64,000 nt of DNA from Nageia nagi (lineage: Eukaryota; Pinophyta), in assembly GCA_050084985.1 (NCBI GenBank), contig JBITNC010000001.1, positions 114,762,001-114,826,000 on the forward strand, read 5' to 3'. Both the position numbers and the translations under genes were made by a program. Shown in pieces: positions 48,750-61,073 of this stretch; position 1 is the stretch's first letter, and each line of letters starts with the position of its first letter. The notes beneath the pieces were generated by a model. That model ran no database searches and was not told the origin of the DNA. It saw only the letters and a list, made by a program, of their open reading frames with translations.

Positions 48750-48935
48750 CTTGATTTTTAGTTTGCCTAGGTGGACCCACTTACAACAATGTACATAAAG
48801 ATAATGCTAAATTAGAGGAAATCACCTAAGTTATTTATAAATGACCCCAAGTGGATCCAAAATTGACACTTAAATGAAATAAAACACTTAAAAAAATATT
48901 TCATGTAGCAAAAATGTAAATTTAAGTGTCTACAA
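48750..48935. repeat. Direct repeat, left member (partner 50640-50812)
   Basis: Shares CCTAGG...ACATAAAGATAATG, ACACTT..., and the end AAATTTAAGTGTCTACAA with 50640-50812 (AAATTTAAGTATCTACAA). Both are in plus orientation, about 1.9 kb apart. They could be the ends of two LTRs or two unrelated copies of one repeat. Confidence 0.55.
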
Positions 48936-49198
48936 ACATGAACAGAAAGATTGTATACAATCACATCAAGATTCATTGCAAGAAAGAAAGCAATAATGCA
49001 AGATTATCTTCTATCATCATGGCAACATTATTAGAATCATCCAAGCAATTGAAAGAGCCAACTACAAGCCAAACGGACAAGAAGGCCAAAGCACCCAACA
49101 TTTTGACACCCAAGCCCAAAACACGCAACATTCTAATACCACAGCTCTAGAACCTAGACGCTTTGGTCCCAAGCCTCAAAACACTATGTACTTGAACC

Positions 49199-49401
49199 CA
49201 AAGAATAAAAAAAACTCCATTTAAACGCGTATTTTCCGTTTGAATGTCTATTTTCAGCGGTCCCATATTTAACCGTATTTTTAAAATATGTACCTTCTAT
49301 AGTATTTTTTGCATTTTTTTCCCGTTTTTCCTGTATTTTTCTACCGTTTTTCTTGTATTTAACCCCGGGCCGTATTTTCAAAAACGTATTTTTATTCTAT
49401 G
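49199..49401. mobile_element. 203-bp MITE with 8-bp TSD CTTGAACC
   Basis: Flanked by CTTGAACC at 49191-49198 and 49402-49409. The termini are inverted: CAAAGAATAAAAAA at the left and, read from the right end on the other strand, CATAGAATAAAAAT. The inside is built of CGTATTTT and TTTTTCCGT words. An 8-bp TSD with short TIRs points to hAT-type mobilisation. No transposase is encoded. Confidence 0.8.
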
Positions 49402-49412
49402 CTTGAACCAAG

Positions 49413-49518
49413 TTATTCTGAAATTTCTGCATATCAATTCTAGCATCATTTTGAGGATGATCATCTTATTCTGAAATTTCTGCATATCAATTCTAGCATC
49501 ATTTTGAGCATGATCATC
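49413..49518. repeat. 53-bp tandem duplication
   Basis: 49413-49465 and 49466-49518 are identical except for one G/C change (TTTTGAG(G/C)ATGATCATC), so the duplication is recent compared with most of the window. Confidence 0.95.
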
Positions 49519-50050
49519 TTTAAAATTTTCTTTTGAAATGTCGTCTCAGAATTATCCAAATTAGCCACAGCTATGGTTCGCCCTCTAAAACCACAAGTTA
49601 TGTCAGCAAGCGTCCAATCCTCCATCTAAATATATTATTTGTATCTCCTCTCATCAATTTGCAGAATCCTATTTGTTAGATCTTTATATTGCATTTAGCT
49701 ATTAATTTATTTTCATTTGAAAATTGTTCTGTGTTTTTATGTCTACAGAAGCAAAAGGAGGGTAACCTTCAGTATTTTGTTAAACAAAGTATGTAGTTGT
49801 GTGTCATAGGACTTCAAAAATCTAGTTTCAAGAATTTGAAAGCATACCCATGCTATTGAATAGAATTTAAAAGGATTAAATCAATAAATCTAAATTGGTG
49901 GTTTTTTTAAATTATTTTTTATATGGTATCAAGAGATAGAAAATTGACCATGTCCTTGTTTCAAGTTTAATATTAGTCTACAGATTCATGAATCCATTTG
50001 ACTATTCTCAACAAAAATATATACAATTAATTATGTCTATCAAATGAAAT
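49519..50050. other. Spacer with PBS-like sequence
   Basis: No gene. TGGTATCAAGAG at about 49925-49936 resembles a copia primer site followed by GATAGAAAATTG; no LTR in front of it could be matched to a second copy. Confidence 0.3.
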
Positions 50051-50051
50051 T

Positions 50052-50285
50052 AGACTTATCTGGAAATAGGGGATTGAAGATAGGCCAATAAACAACTCGC
50101 TTTCTCGGAGGAGGAACCCTAGTGTTCTAGAGTGAATGGATGACAAATTTTGCTTCAAAATACAAATAAGACTTATCTGGAAATAAGGGATTGGAGATAG
50201 GCTAATAAACAACTTGCATTCTTGGAGGAGAACCCTAGTGTTCTAGAGCGAATGGATGACAAATTTGCACTATGTTGGGCTGGAA
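50052..50285. repeat. 117-bp tandem duplication
   Basis: Units start at 50052 and 50169 with AGACTTATCTGGAAATA and share AATAAACAAC and CCCTAGTGTTCTAGAG. Differences are scattered. Confidence 0.9.
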
Positions 50286-51490
50286 TAACTCATGAGATGG
50301 TTGAGGTCAATCTAGCTCCATGACCATATCATCTAGAGTGACCACATTATGGTTTTGGTTGCATTTTTGTATGCAATGACCTCCAGTGAATATGTTCTTT
50401 GATGTCCTAATTACCTCTCAAAATCTCCTTATAGAATTCTATTATGATACTTTTAAATATGACTTAAAAAAACGTTTGCAAGAAGATGGTAAAATTTGAG
50501 CATGCAAAAGAGATTGTCTAATGTATTCCTGAGATATTCTTTTGATATTTCGATCATGTATGTCGTTTGTGTTCATGTTGAATATCAAATAAGATCTTTT
50601 CTCTTTGCTCTATTTAGACTTGGAGAAATGTAATTTTGAATACACCTAGGCCAACATATACATAAGATAATGTGAAATTACAAGATATTACTTTAGATTA
50701 ATTTCCAAAATAACACCAAGCAGGTTCAAAATTTGAATTTTTCCTAAATCACAAACACTTGAATAGAAGTTATTTTAAAAGGCTAACGTGCAAATTTAAG
50801 TATCTACAATTTGGTACTTTTGAGAATGTGGTTGAGGGAGAGAACTCAAGTATGCATATCCCAAAATAGAAAAGGATTTAGAGTAGGTTGTGCAGTTGCC
50901 CCTGCTATGACTTCAAGATGTTATGCAAATCAAAATGAATTCTCAAAAAAAAATGTAAAACTTCTCATGATATGGCTAAAATCTACTCTTGCCCCAAGGG
51001 TTGAAAAGGGCAAATGAAAGAATGGATGAGCACTTTCTTTCCTAATGAAGTGAGTGGTATTAATTGCCACTTTAGCTTTGAGGTGCTTGTGAAGATTTGT
51101 GTTGAGCAAGAAGCTTGAAACATGATAGATGATAAACTAAGGACATGTTGAAAATTGCATTTACCTTGATGAATTGTTGAGGTGTTGATGATGATAATTT
51201 ATGATTTTTAATAACTAAAAAGATAATCCTAAAAATGATGATATAATGATGGATAATCTAAGTTGCCCCTTATGTTGAGCAATTGAAGATCGTGTTTCGA
51301 CTAATAATCCCATAAGTATGAAAACAAAATGTGCTCTCCAACAATAAATGTTAAATTTACATTATTAGTACAATCTAAAAATGAACATGCATGAGATGAA
51401 TTGATAAACATGTTTTGCTAAGATTTGGCATATCAAGGTGAACTGGCTTCAAAAACGAATCTGAAGTCAAAACCTTAGTTCAAAGCATAG
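50286..51490. other. Spacer; includes right member of direct repeat
   Basis: 50640-50812 is the partner of 48750-48935. 50811-51017 is an open frame of 68 codons with no known motif. The rest is AT-rich without recognisable content. Confidence 0.4.
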
Positions 51491-51493
51491 TCG

Positions 51494-51601
51494 CAAAACT
51501 TGCCCTAAGTGTCGAGTACTCAGCTAGTTCGAGTCCTAGGTGGGGTTTCCCGTGCTAAGTCAACTCTGATTCGTTTTTTTTATACACTTAGGCAAGTCTT
51601 G
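51494..51601. repeat. 108-bp inverted-repeat unit
   Basis: The left arm CAAAACTTGCCCTAAGTGTC and the right arm TACACTTAGGCAAGTCTTG are near-perfect inverted copies enclosing about 70 bp. The inner part contains AGTTCGAGTCC, which resembles a tRNA/SINE B box. No clear TSD was found. It may be a tiny foldback or MITE-like element. Confidence 0.6.
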
Positions 51602-51639
51602 TCAAGTCCAAGTTTGGGGCCAAGTTGTAATGAGCTTAG

Positions 51640-53692
51640 CTAGGGCTCACTATTAAACATTCAGAACATGACTAACCCAATCATACAAAATTATCTCAAT
51701 GCTCCAAAGAATGCAACAAACCATGCCAAGCAAGAAATGAATACCAAAACTTCCAAATGTGTCCCTAGGAGAGGGACGTCTCACTCCTAATCCAAGATCT
51801 CATTTATGTGAGGACGAAATATCATTCCAAACGCAATGCCTCATCACCCCATGCAAGAATAAATATTTATTTGTGCAAAATCACTTTAATTATGCAAAGG
51901 AAATCCAACGTCCAAGTGTGGAAGGCTAGATCTCAAGCTAGGAGCCCAACGTCTCACTTATGATGCTAAAATCATGTCATTCAACCCACAATAATGCAAT
52001 GTCCACATACAATGGCCAAATCACATCACAAATAGCTCAAAAAGTGCCACGTCTAGCTAATAGAGACAAGATCTCATGCAATAACAAGTAAATATCCAAC
52101 ATAGCAATTATGGAAGCCAAATCTCATGTAAATAGACCAATCATGCACTTAATATCCCACATCCCAGCATAGAGAGATAATCACCACAAGATAACATGCA
52201 AATATCAAAGCGATGGTCAAATGTAATTATATTTGATAACAAGAAATGCATTAACGTCATTTACAAATGACTTTCCAAGTGATGATGGTGATGCTTGGAA
52301 ATGAATTGATGCAATAGGGTTCAAATCCATAGAAGTGTCAAGGCTTGCACCAAGGCTTCCTCCTCCTTAACTATGGTGGAGACTTAGAGTCCCACTAGAA
52401 GTGTTCTTCTAATCCAAGGGGAATGCCAACACGCCCTAAATAGCTATCTGTAATCCTTGAGGTTTGCTAACCCTAGAGAAAGCACTGCATAAGACCTGAA
52501 GTTGTGTCGGACTTCAACCACCTCACATCGCCGACATGGATCCAAGAGGGCGCTACCCACATCCAACAAAAGAAGAGGAATTCTAAACCAATATGTCCAA
52601 ATGAGCTCTCATCTCCCTTTTAAAATTACATTGAGTGGTTGACCAACCCAACCTCGACTTGAAATAATAAAACACTCCTAAATTACTTAAATTACTCCTA
52701 AGACTTATTAATTACATCTTACAATCATGAAGCACCCATAAATGGGGCGTGCCTCTTATTACAAATATTTGGGTATTTATTGATGGCCCACACATTCGAA
52801 TAAACAAAGTTACAATAGCCCATCTCAAGAGAAGGGATATCACATTTAAAATAAACAAAGTTCCATAGTGAGTCAGGAGCAGCGAATAGGGCAGAGCGTA
52901 AGGAGCGTGCAGCAGAAGTCAGGAGCGGTGAAGGGTCATTTTTAGGGAGCGGCTCCGATGCGGCATGCGAAGCGGCTAGTAGAAAATCCCTAACATTTTT
53001 AAATTTTTTCCTATTCATTTTAGCTATCAAATATGAATTTAAATTACAAAACATAATGATAATATCATAATATTAATCAAGTATGAATCTGAAAGGTAAA
53101 AATGAGAAATCAAAACAAGCCATAATGCTATTAAATTGCAAACAAGTTTGAATCAATGTAGTGCATAATGTCATAATATCAAAATGAGTCATAATGTCAT
53201 AGTAGCAAAATGCCAAAGGCCCAAAATAGCAAAACCATAACTATCAAGTATCCAACTATGTTTTTTATTTTAAGTTTTGACCATTTTTTTTAAAAAAATC
53301 ATGTGCAATTTTTTTAGTGCTCTAGGAGCTTCTCAGCCGCTCCGGCGGAGCTCCAAAACGGCACCCCTTACTCCCGAGCCGCTCCGAAAAATCCAGAGCG
53401 TCCGGTAGGAGCTTCGGGTGCCGCTCTAGTGGAACCTCGAAAATAAATAATTTGAAGCAAAAATCTGGATTTTCGTGCAAATGCAATATGAGCAAACTGG
53501 CATAGCAGGTGAACATCAAAGTTCTATATCTCACTCGTTTCTAGATGAAACCTAGTCATATGAACCTGTCAAAACGATTGGTATGAGATCCTCTATCCAT
53601 TCCAAGTGATAAATTGGTAATTCTTGGCTTGTTGGAAAAGATATTTCTTCAAATCCGAAATCTAGTAACATTCCAAAATTGGGGACATTACA
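51640..53692 (-). mobile_element. LTR-like region of the coiled-coil element, left end not fixed
   Basis: On the minus strand it begins TGTAATGTCCCCAATTTTGG at 53692, the terminal signature of the 56.7 kb and 63.4 kb LTRs, and continues with GGAATGGATAGAGGATCTC and CGTTTTGACAGGTTCATATG, also shared with those LTRs. GC-rich blocks at 52868-52980 and 53318-53440 contain repeated GGAGCGGCTC-type words. No protein is seen (52725-53054 is a chance frame). The end of the LTR on the left was not located; the LTR may be much shorter than the interval given. Confidence 0.5.
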
Positions 53693-53869
53693 ATACTGCC
53701 CTGCCCAAGATTGCTTGTCCTCAAGCAATGCTAACACAATTGCCAAACTGAAACCAAATATAATGTCCCAATTTGATCTCAAAGATAGTCCATCATGCTT
53801 TTGTTGTGCTACTTTGATCGCAAATTCATCTTTCCATGTTGGTACGCTTGGTGTTTTTTCTCTTTGATA

Positions 53870-56420
53870 GTCATGCGACCGTAAGTAGAGATTAACTTAA
53901 AAGAGTGTTACTTCTTCTTTACAAATTTGATTCAGCGATGTCCATACCTCCTTGTAGTTTTTCTGAGTTAAATTCGTAAACTCAATGTGCTGTTCTTCGA
54001 TTTGAAATTTTGATCTCTATTTTCAAATTCTGATTCTTCTTTGGGAAAACCCTTCTAAGTTTTTTCATGATTGCAACCCATTCTCGCCAAATAAGCATGT
54101 ATGAAATCTTCCCACTTGTACTGTTGCAGAAGTGTGATTAAACTAGTAGTAGTAGTCTCAACCATGTTGAATGCAGCCAACGAAAGGAATCTGGAATTGA
54201 TGTGATAAGTCTTCCTAGTGAAATCAATCGCAATATGTCTCCTTGTGATTGAAGGAGATTCAAACTGTTTTGATGTGCCTACTACCGACATGCATGGAAG
54301 GAAGTCATACCTCCAATCATCTTGATGCTAGTTGAGGTGCTTTAAAAGTAGTTCCCAAATTGCAAACTGATCAATGGATTGCCCTTCTTGGCTACTATCC
54401 AATTGTCTGTGGCCTTGTGTGCTTGCCCATGCGTCATTCCCTAGCGCTGCCCAAAACCCTTATGATCATCCCAATTGAGTGTAGGCAGGTCTGTAATACT
54501 TTTTATCAGGTCTGATATGTATTTGTTCAGTACAAATTTTGTGCCAACAGCCTTCAAATAAGACGTTCAAAGCTTTTCCTCTTCATCCACAAACAACCTT
54601 CTATCGTTTCCAAGGTGTGTAGTTCTTAGCACCAGTGTGATCATGTGAATTGGTTGATCTTCTTTGTTGTCTCATGCATTTAAAAATAAAGCGTTTCTGT
54701 TATTAATTTCAGCATTACCATCATACCTTAGAAATGTATCCTCTTGAGTGTTTCGTGATCCTATATAGTGCAAATGTTGTTTCCATGATGGGATGTCATC
54801 TCCAATATCTAATTCATAGTTGTCCTCTTCATCACTCTCTTCAACAATAAAGATTTCTTCAATCAAAGAATCAACGAGGAAATTAACAACTTTAGTCTCT
54901 TTCTCATTCACAGTATCCCAAATTGTTTCGTACTTTGTTTCCTCATATTTCATTAATTCTTCTTCCCATGTCATTGAGGATGCAACAACCATACTCCATG
55001 TAGTCAAGAGCGGCTCAAAATGCACGAGACCATCTGGATTCTAGTGGGCAACCAAATATGAAATAACAACTTCTGCAATCTTCTTCCACTGTCCTACCTC
55101 TTCCCTTGACCTCCTTAAATCTGCTTCCATTGTCAAATTTTCTATGCGAATAGCATCTAGGTCCTTGGATGATTTATTTAGTTTCTGCCTGAGATCTTCA
55201 AGCTCCATGCTGGTGACCTTTAGTATTTCTTCCATCGAATGTTCCTTTATATGGACAAACATAATTTGTGCAAGAGCATATGCTGCATTTTCTTCAGCTT
55301 CCTGCACATCCCTTTGCAACATTTTATATTCTTATTTGGTAATTGATGCTTCAGCTGAAATCATGAGCAATGATGGTTTAAATTGTTCAACCTGCTCCAA
55401 AGTGGTAATTCTACTAGCCTTCATATCTTTATTTTCTTGAAGAATGATTTACAACTTATTTTCTTTGTCTAGTAGTACATCTTTGAGCAAAGTAATTTCT
55501 ACCTCTGCACTTTCAGTATCTTCGACTTTACTTGCTTCAGCTTTGCTTTCCTTGAGCAATTAATAATTTGTTAATCTCTTCCCCTTTTTGTTGGATCGTA
55601 GATGCAAACTCTATCCTCAAGAATTCTTCTCTTTGTTGAATCTGCTGTTGTAATGCTGTAGACTTTTCCAATGCTATTCGAACTAGCTCATGTTTCTGTC
55701 TCCACTTACTTATCTCCTCTCTTGCAGATTTAATTTGTTCATAACCTTCCTTCCATTTGGAAGTTTCCTTCCTAGCAACTTCCACAAGCTCACATGTTCT
55801 GGAATACTTTTTTTCTAAAGAGTTATTACGCCTTTGACTAAGCTCTAATTGTTTCTGTGTTGCCTTCAATTTACCCTCAAGCGAGAGGTACTTTGATGGA
55901 TGTTCATTTCTGATGGACTTCAATTCTTCAACCAACTCGAACATTCTGGAGAGTGTAACTTGTTCCGTCTTCCTTGCCTCCATGAGATCTGATTGGGTAT
56001 TTGCAAGCTCATCCTTGGGTGATTCCATATCCTTAGCAAGGGAGACTGATTCACACTTAGCCTTTTCAACATTGGTGTTTGCCTCTTTTGGATGTACTTT
56101 ACGTACTTATTCTCTTCTTGCTTTTGTAGTGACGAAATATGTGTACTCTTTGCTCGATTTAGTAGGATGGTTCTCGCCAAATTTTAGGCATGAGTGTGGC
56201 GGGTAGTCTTTAGTAGATTGGTTTTTCCTTTCAATCCCACAAATGTTTTAAAGTCTACCACCTTATATTGTTCTGATCTTGTGCTATACTCCCTCAATAG
56301 GTCGTCTAATTCTACTGCCCTTTGTTTTTCTTTAGATGAAAAAATCTCATTGATAATTTCATACCCATCTCAACCAACAATTGGCCACACAATTTGATAA
56401 AACTGTCTATCTTTTCTTAC
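53870..56420 (-). pseudogene. Long coiled-coil ORF, internal to an LTR element
   Basis: On the minus strand from about 56400: QIVWPIVG, then KEKQRAVELDDLLREYSTRS, a coiled coil (55537-56028, 163 codons) with MESPKDELANTQSDLMEARK and many heptads, a second coiled part (55041-55322), and an acidic region (54672-55025, EESDEEDNYELDIGDDIPSW). Only a few stops and shifts interrupt about 830 residues, so it is the best preserved frame here. It ends close to a PPT-like GGGCAGGGC and the LTR start at 53692. By position it is the internal ORF of a minus-strand LTR element, not a host gene. No enzyme motif is seen. A coiled-coil gag-like or accessory protein is my best guess. Confidence 0.55.
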
Positions 56421-56671
56421 ATTTGTCCCTCCATAATTTCAAATTCTTTTTTTGAACATATAACTACTTTATTGACACTACTTATTTCACCTAATTTAAC
56501 TTAGTAGTCAAATTAAATTAACTCCTATAAGCCTAAAATATTGCACCTCAAAACTCTCGAAATGGGCCAAGATGATGATGTCACCCTTTCAAGAGTGCGA
56601 CATCCTTCTTTTGTTGTAGTGGGTTCCGACATTTGTCCTCTTGAGTGCTATGAACCTATTTTGATGTTTAA
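56421..56671. other. Spacer between two LTR elements
   Basis: No gene. The last five bases before the next LTR are TTTAA (56667-56671), the expected target-site string to look for beyond the window. Confidence 0.4.
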
Positions 56672-57769
56672 TGTAATGTCCTTAATTTGGGAAATCTAGA
56701 CATCATCCCTCATGCCTATTTAGTGTGATCTTTAGTACTTAGATAAGAAGTATTTTATTTGTCAATTTATGTAATATCCCCAATTGTGAGAAACCTTGTA
56801 GAAAGCATAACTTTTGTCACAAGTTTGGGATTGCTGATTTGTCTTTTGGAATGGATGGAGAATCTTCTGCCATCGTTTTGACAGGTTACATGGCATGGTT
56901 TCATTGAGGAACGAGGGGGATATTGCATTTTGAAGTTCGCCAGCCAAGCCAATCTCTAAGAATCACGCACGTCGGAATCAGCCAGCGAAAGTTGACTAGA
57001 AGAAAAATATTTTATTTCAAGATCGGCCAGGATCATAATTATTGGTATTTTCAAGGTAGAATCACCTATATTAGGAAGATTAGAGCATCATTTGAAGACA
57101 TCATCTTGTGCATTCGATCTTGGATCATTCAGAACTTAGGGATGCTTCCCTTGTCTACCTTTTAGGGCTTAAGGCTACTCCCTAGCCTAGAAGTCGCATA
57201 GCTACACTTCCACCACCTACATTTGTCATTCTTACCCTTTGGAAGCTTGCTTTGCACATTTGGAGACTTGTGCCACCCTTGTGGAGCCTTGGAAGACCTT
57301 GCGCATCACTTTGGAGCATTTGGGCATATTGTGCATCCTCTTGGAGACTATATTTGGCATATTTGGAGTCTAGGGACTTTCCCTAAGAACTTGTAATAGG
57401 CTTGTAACAACCCTATACTTATTTTTGGTCATTATTATTATTGATATTCGGCTCTTATATTGCTTTCGAATGTGCATGAATGTTGCTACATATTTTTGCT
57501 ATGCTTCTTTCTTCATTGTGCATGGGAGTGTGTGCAAATTGAGTACTTCTAGAGCTATATATCTGTTATGTTACAGATCTGATTTGTGCCCTAGTTTTGG
57601 TTGAATTCACATGTTATGAGCACTCTATATCTGTTTGGGTTATTGCTGTTACATATCAGTTTGAGTGCATGATTTGGATGATTTATTAGCATGTTGATTG
57701 ATGTCCTAGTTCGAAAATTAAAGTGTAATTGAATACTAAATTGTATAAACCCTAGAAGGGTACAGTACA
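56672..57769 (+). mobile_element. 5' LTR of the gag-bearing element
   Basis: Starts TGTAATGTCC and ends GGGTACAGTACA before the PBS. It contains degenerate short repeats of GCACATTTGGAGACTTGTGC type around 57240-57370. A minus-strand relative of its first 200 bp is at 53500-53692. Confidence 0.85.
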
Positions 57770-57770
57770 G

Positions 57771-57782
57771 TGGTATCAAAGC
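57771..57782 (+). other. Primer binding site
   Basis: TGGTATCAAAGC, one base after the LTR; identical to those at 36253 and 37667. Confidence 0.85.
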
Positions 57783-57817
57783 TCTAAATCCTGCCATCTT
57801 GTGAGGGTTCAGAAAAG

Positions 57818-59090
57818 ATGGAAATTCCTCAAGAAGAGTTGAAGTCTATGGTTGATTTGCTAGCTCAATTAATCAAAGGATCTCAAGTTCAGTAGTCCAT
57901 ACACAAAGGATGATCGCTCACTCATCACCCGTATTCTTGAAAGGGAAAGAAAGAAACAAGAGTCAAGATAATGAGATGGATGACCTTTTTGCACAATACC
58001 AAGCAAAGAGTGATGAATTTAGACAAGCGGTTTCATTTGAAGGATATTTGGAGTTCTTTGGAAAAACGATTGACCAAGGAAGCAAGTACTACAACCAATT
58101 GCAATAGTTCATGTTCAATGGAAGCAACATGTCCATCGAAGCATGGCTACAAAATTTAAGGACTTACTTCACTCTCTGTCCCATGAATAAGGACACAATT
58201 CATTATGCTTCACTGCACCTTGAAGACATTGCACATAAATGGTGGCACAACGACTTCAACACATTGGGGCGTGGAAGCATCTCCAATTTTGAAGACTTTA
58301 GCCAAAAGATCCATGAGCGATTTGAGGAGGAGATTAGAAAGGACAAGCAGCTCATAGCAAAGGGATCACTTGAAGAAAACACCCTATCTCATGAAGTATG
58401 TATGATGGAATTCCAAGATGATTTCATAAATATGCATACAATTACTATTGACGATATTGAAGAGAAGAGCAAACAATGGCTCTAATAGACAAATCCAATG
58501 ATATTTCTACAATTATTGGATTCACTATTGAAATTGATGACATGGTTGAGATCATTGATACACCTTCAAAGGAAAAAGGAAAGGATGACATCTTGTCGCA
58601 AGAAGATAACTTGGTTCACGAGCTTTGTATGAGAATTATGACAAGAAAAGGAGAAGTCATCTTGCCAAACGAAGAATCATGCCGAGAAGATATCATAAGG
58701 ACAACTAATATTGATCATAAAAGAAAACAAGCACCTAATATTAAAGAAGATGAGGTGACACATGGTCACATGAGCATGAGCACACCGTTTCAACTAAGAT
58801 TCATCAGCCTATAGTTCTACGAGATCCAGGATTTTTGGTACATAAGGAAAGCATGATTTGTTATTCAGATTTGAAGTACATATGGCACCAAAAAGACCCT
58901 CTTATAGGTTGGAACAACACGGAAGACACTTCCAAAAGGTATGACCGAAGTTTTGGTGATTTTAACATTTGTAATTGGAAAGAACAATTGATGATCATCG
59001 CTGATATAGAAGTGCAAGTCTTATTTAAATTTGGGGATGACATGAAGGTTCTTGATAGTATGAACATGATAGAATAGTTGCTTCCCTTCA
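57818..59090 (+). pseudogene. Gag of the 56.7-kb element
   Basis: The start is taken at ATG 57818 (MEIPQEELKSMVDLLAQL), shortly after the PBS. After a stop and frameshift the body reads MDDLFAQYQAKSDEFRQAVS and, past one TAG, FMFNGSNMSIEAWLQNLRTY with DTIHYASLHLEDIAHKWW and FEDFSQKIHERFEEE (58111-58485). This is the same gag core as in the 38 and 42 kb elements (there AIHFTSLHFEGDALEWW). Further open pieces 58476-58814 and 58835-59077 are in shifted frames with no clear zinc knuckle or protease active site. It would encode the particle protein of a gypsy-type element. Confidence 0.8.
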
Positions 59091-59099
59091 TGCATTTGA

Positions 59100-61068
59100 A
59101 AGCAAAAGGGACATTACACATGCACTCCCATTAAAAGAACTACCTCACATTGTGCTCAAGATACAACAGGTGTACTCCCTAGAAAAGATATCCACGAATT
59201 ACATCCATAGGCATAACATCACTTTGAAAGACATCATGAAGAATGCATCACAATGTTCCATTATTTCAGTCCAGCCTTACTCAGGGTCAGCCGGGGGCAG
59301 AATTGAGAACATATCTTCAGTCTTGGGGTGTTTGAATGAGAACATTCCCTATTTGAGGTCATCTCTACATTCATTGGGATCATGGATCAGCCAAGACATC
59401 TCTTCCACAAGGAATGACAGGTATGGGACTACAGCAAAATACTCATTCATTCACTTTCCATATGGGCTGCATGTTTTTGGATACTTAGAACACTTAATGA
59501 AACTATATTGGGAAATGACTGTATGAATAAGGATGTAGAACTTGGGAGTTCCCACTCAATATGCACTAAATCAGTCCCAATGTACATAATTCTGTTGCAC
59601 CTACCATCTAGTCCACATTCCATCATTTATATCACTCCTTCGCATGGTACTTCAGTTAGAAAAGACAAGGGATTGTTTGTGGAAGGTTTGGCAAGTTTTG
59701 GGGGTCTTATTTGGCTACTGTTGGCACAAACTCATACCTGTTAAGAGATATATCTGACCTGCTGTACGCATGAACAGCACATTACATCAGGCTTTTCATC
59801 TTGGTACTTGCTATAGAAGAGGCTGCCATATCACATACATTTCCAGTTGTCATGTCAATACTTCCCATGGAACTGTTGATAACATTGGAGGTTGCAATAG
59901 AGACAGTGTTTGCTCCTCAGATGGCCATGCTTTGGATAATCCTTAAAATGGTGAACCCTGCTGCAATTGTTACACTTCAATTGATGTGTTCTACTGTTAC
60001 TCCGACGACACATTTTAATACATGTACTGATGTTATTTTGCTATTAAGACTTGGGATTGATGAAGTCACTTAAGAGATAGTTTATGATTTCCAAAATGCC
60101 CATCCCACTCTTAAGAGGTCTTCAAAGCATTTTAAGGGAGACGTCTCACGTTGGGAGCTCTTTTGGCACACCTTAGAAGCATGGGTTAGCCATGACACCA
60201 CTTACAAAGGGTATAACAGTACCTCTGATTTTTATAACAGCAGATTCACTTTCATTTGTATGGTTGTAGAGATATGGAGTTTTAGTTGGCTGAGAAATGA
60301 AGTCAAATTGTTTACTGGGATGCTCGCCTTGTTTGGTACAATTGAAGCCACTTGTAGAGATGCATCTCATGTTTTATGGGATGAGTTTGACCGCATGAAG
60401 GACACCATAGAGGACATTTTAAATAGCATTTACAGTATCAGCAGTATTAACCTCAGTATCGATAAAGATCAAGGGCAGCCATTGTTAACAAAGATCAATC
60501 CCAACAGCCACGCCACATGGGGAAGCAACACTGCTGATTTTTGCGACAGTCTGGTCTCACCAATCTGGTCTCCACTTAAATTTGGAGGCTAACAAATGAA
60601 GCATACTGCCACTAGTTTTCATAGAATTTGCAGCGGTATTAATGAAGACCAAAGCCACACATTGGGGGCAAAACACAGCCAATTTGTTACTCACAAGAGA
60701 CACTAAGTGCTCCTGATTTTGACAGCAGTATACTGCATTTAGCATCATATCTTTGGGCCACAATGAAGTTTGGATTAAGTGGTTAGAATGTGGTATCAAA
60801 AGCTTGCTTTGTACAAAGACTAGTGAGGAAAAATGGGGGGTAAAGGCATGCTCAAAGAATCAAATCAGTCTTTTTCCCTACACTCACAGCTTGGACAGCA
60901 AGGCATGACGTTTCCAAGAAGGTATGACAGTCCTTCTCATCCTCATAGCAGCAGTGCACTTCTAGCATGTATTCATTTTTGGTTACAAAAAAAGGGGACA
61001 GATTTGTAATGGAGGCACATCTCAGTTTGGAAGAGTTAAATACCTTGTTCCAAAGAATACATGACATG
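59100..61068 (+). other. Unassigned internal region with diverged repeats
   Basis: Less AT-rich than most of the window, yet without recognisable RT, RNase H, integrase or protease in any frame. Motifs recur in diverged form: GGTATGACAGTCC (about 60930 and, past the solo LTR, 62603), GGGTATAACAGTACC (60208), CTCCTGATTTTGACAGCAG (60710) and TGATTTTTGCGACAGTCTGG (60535). This suggests an old array of units of uncertain length. Short open frames (59152-59526, 59801-60073, 60260-60592) carry no known motif. Confidence 0.5.
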
Positions 61069-61073
61069 TTTTC

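Noticed and set aside
51520-51550. Possible tRNA gene (GTTCGAGTCC motif)
   Set aside because: Only a T-arm-like motif is present; no acceptor stem, anticodon arm or cloverleaf can be formed around it.
52865-53262. Possible third MITE starting CATAG and ending CTATG
   Set aside because: The termini match over only about five bases and the flanks (AAAGTTC versus TTTTTTAT) give no TSD.
53870-56420. Host kinesin- or golgin-like coiled-coil gene
   Set aside because: Similarity would rest only on generic heptad composition; the frame ends beside a PPT-like tract and an LTR start and has no introns, so a retroelement origin is more likely.
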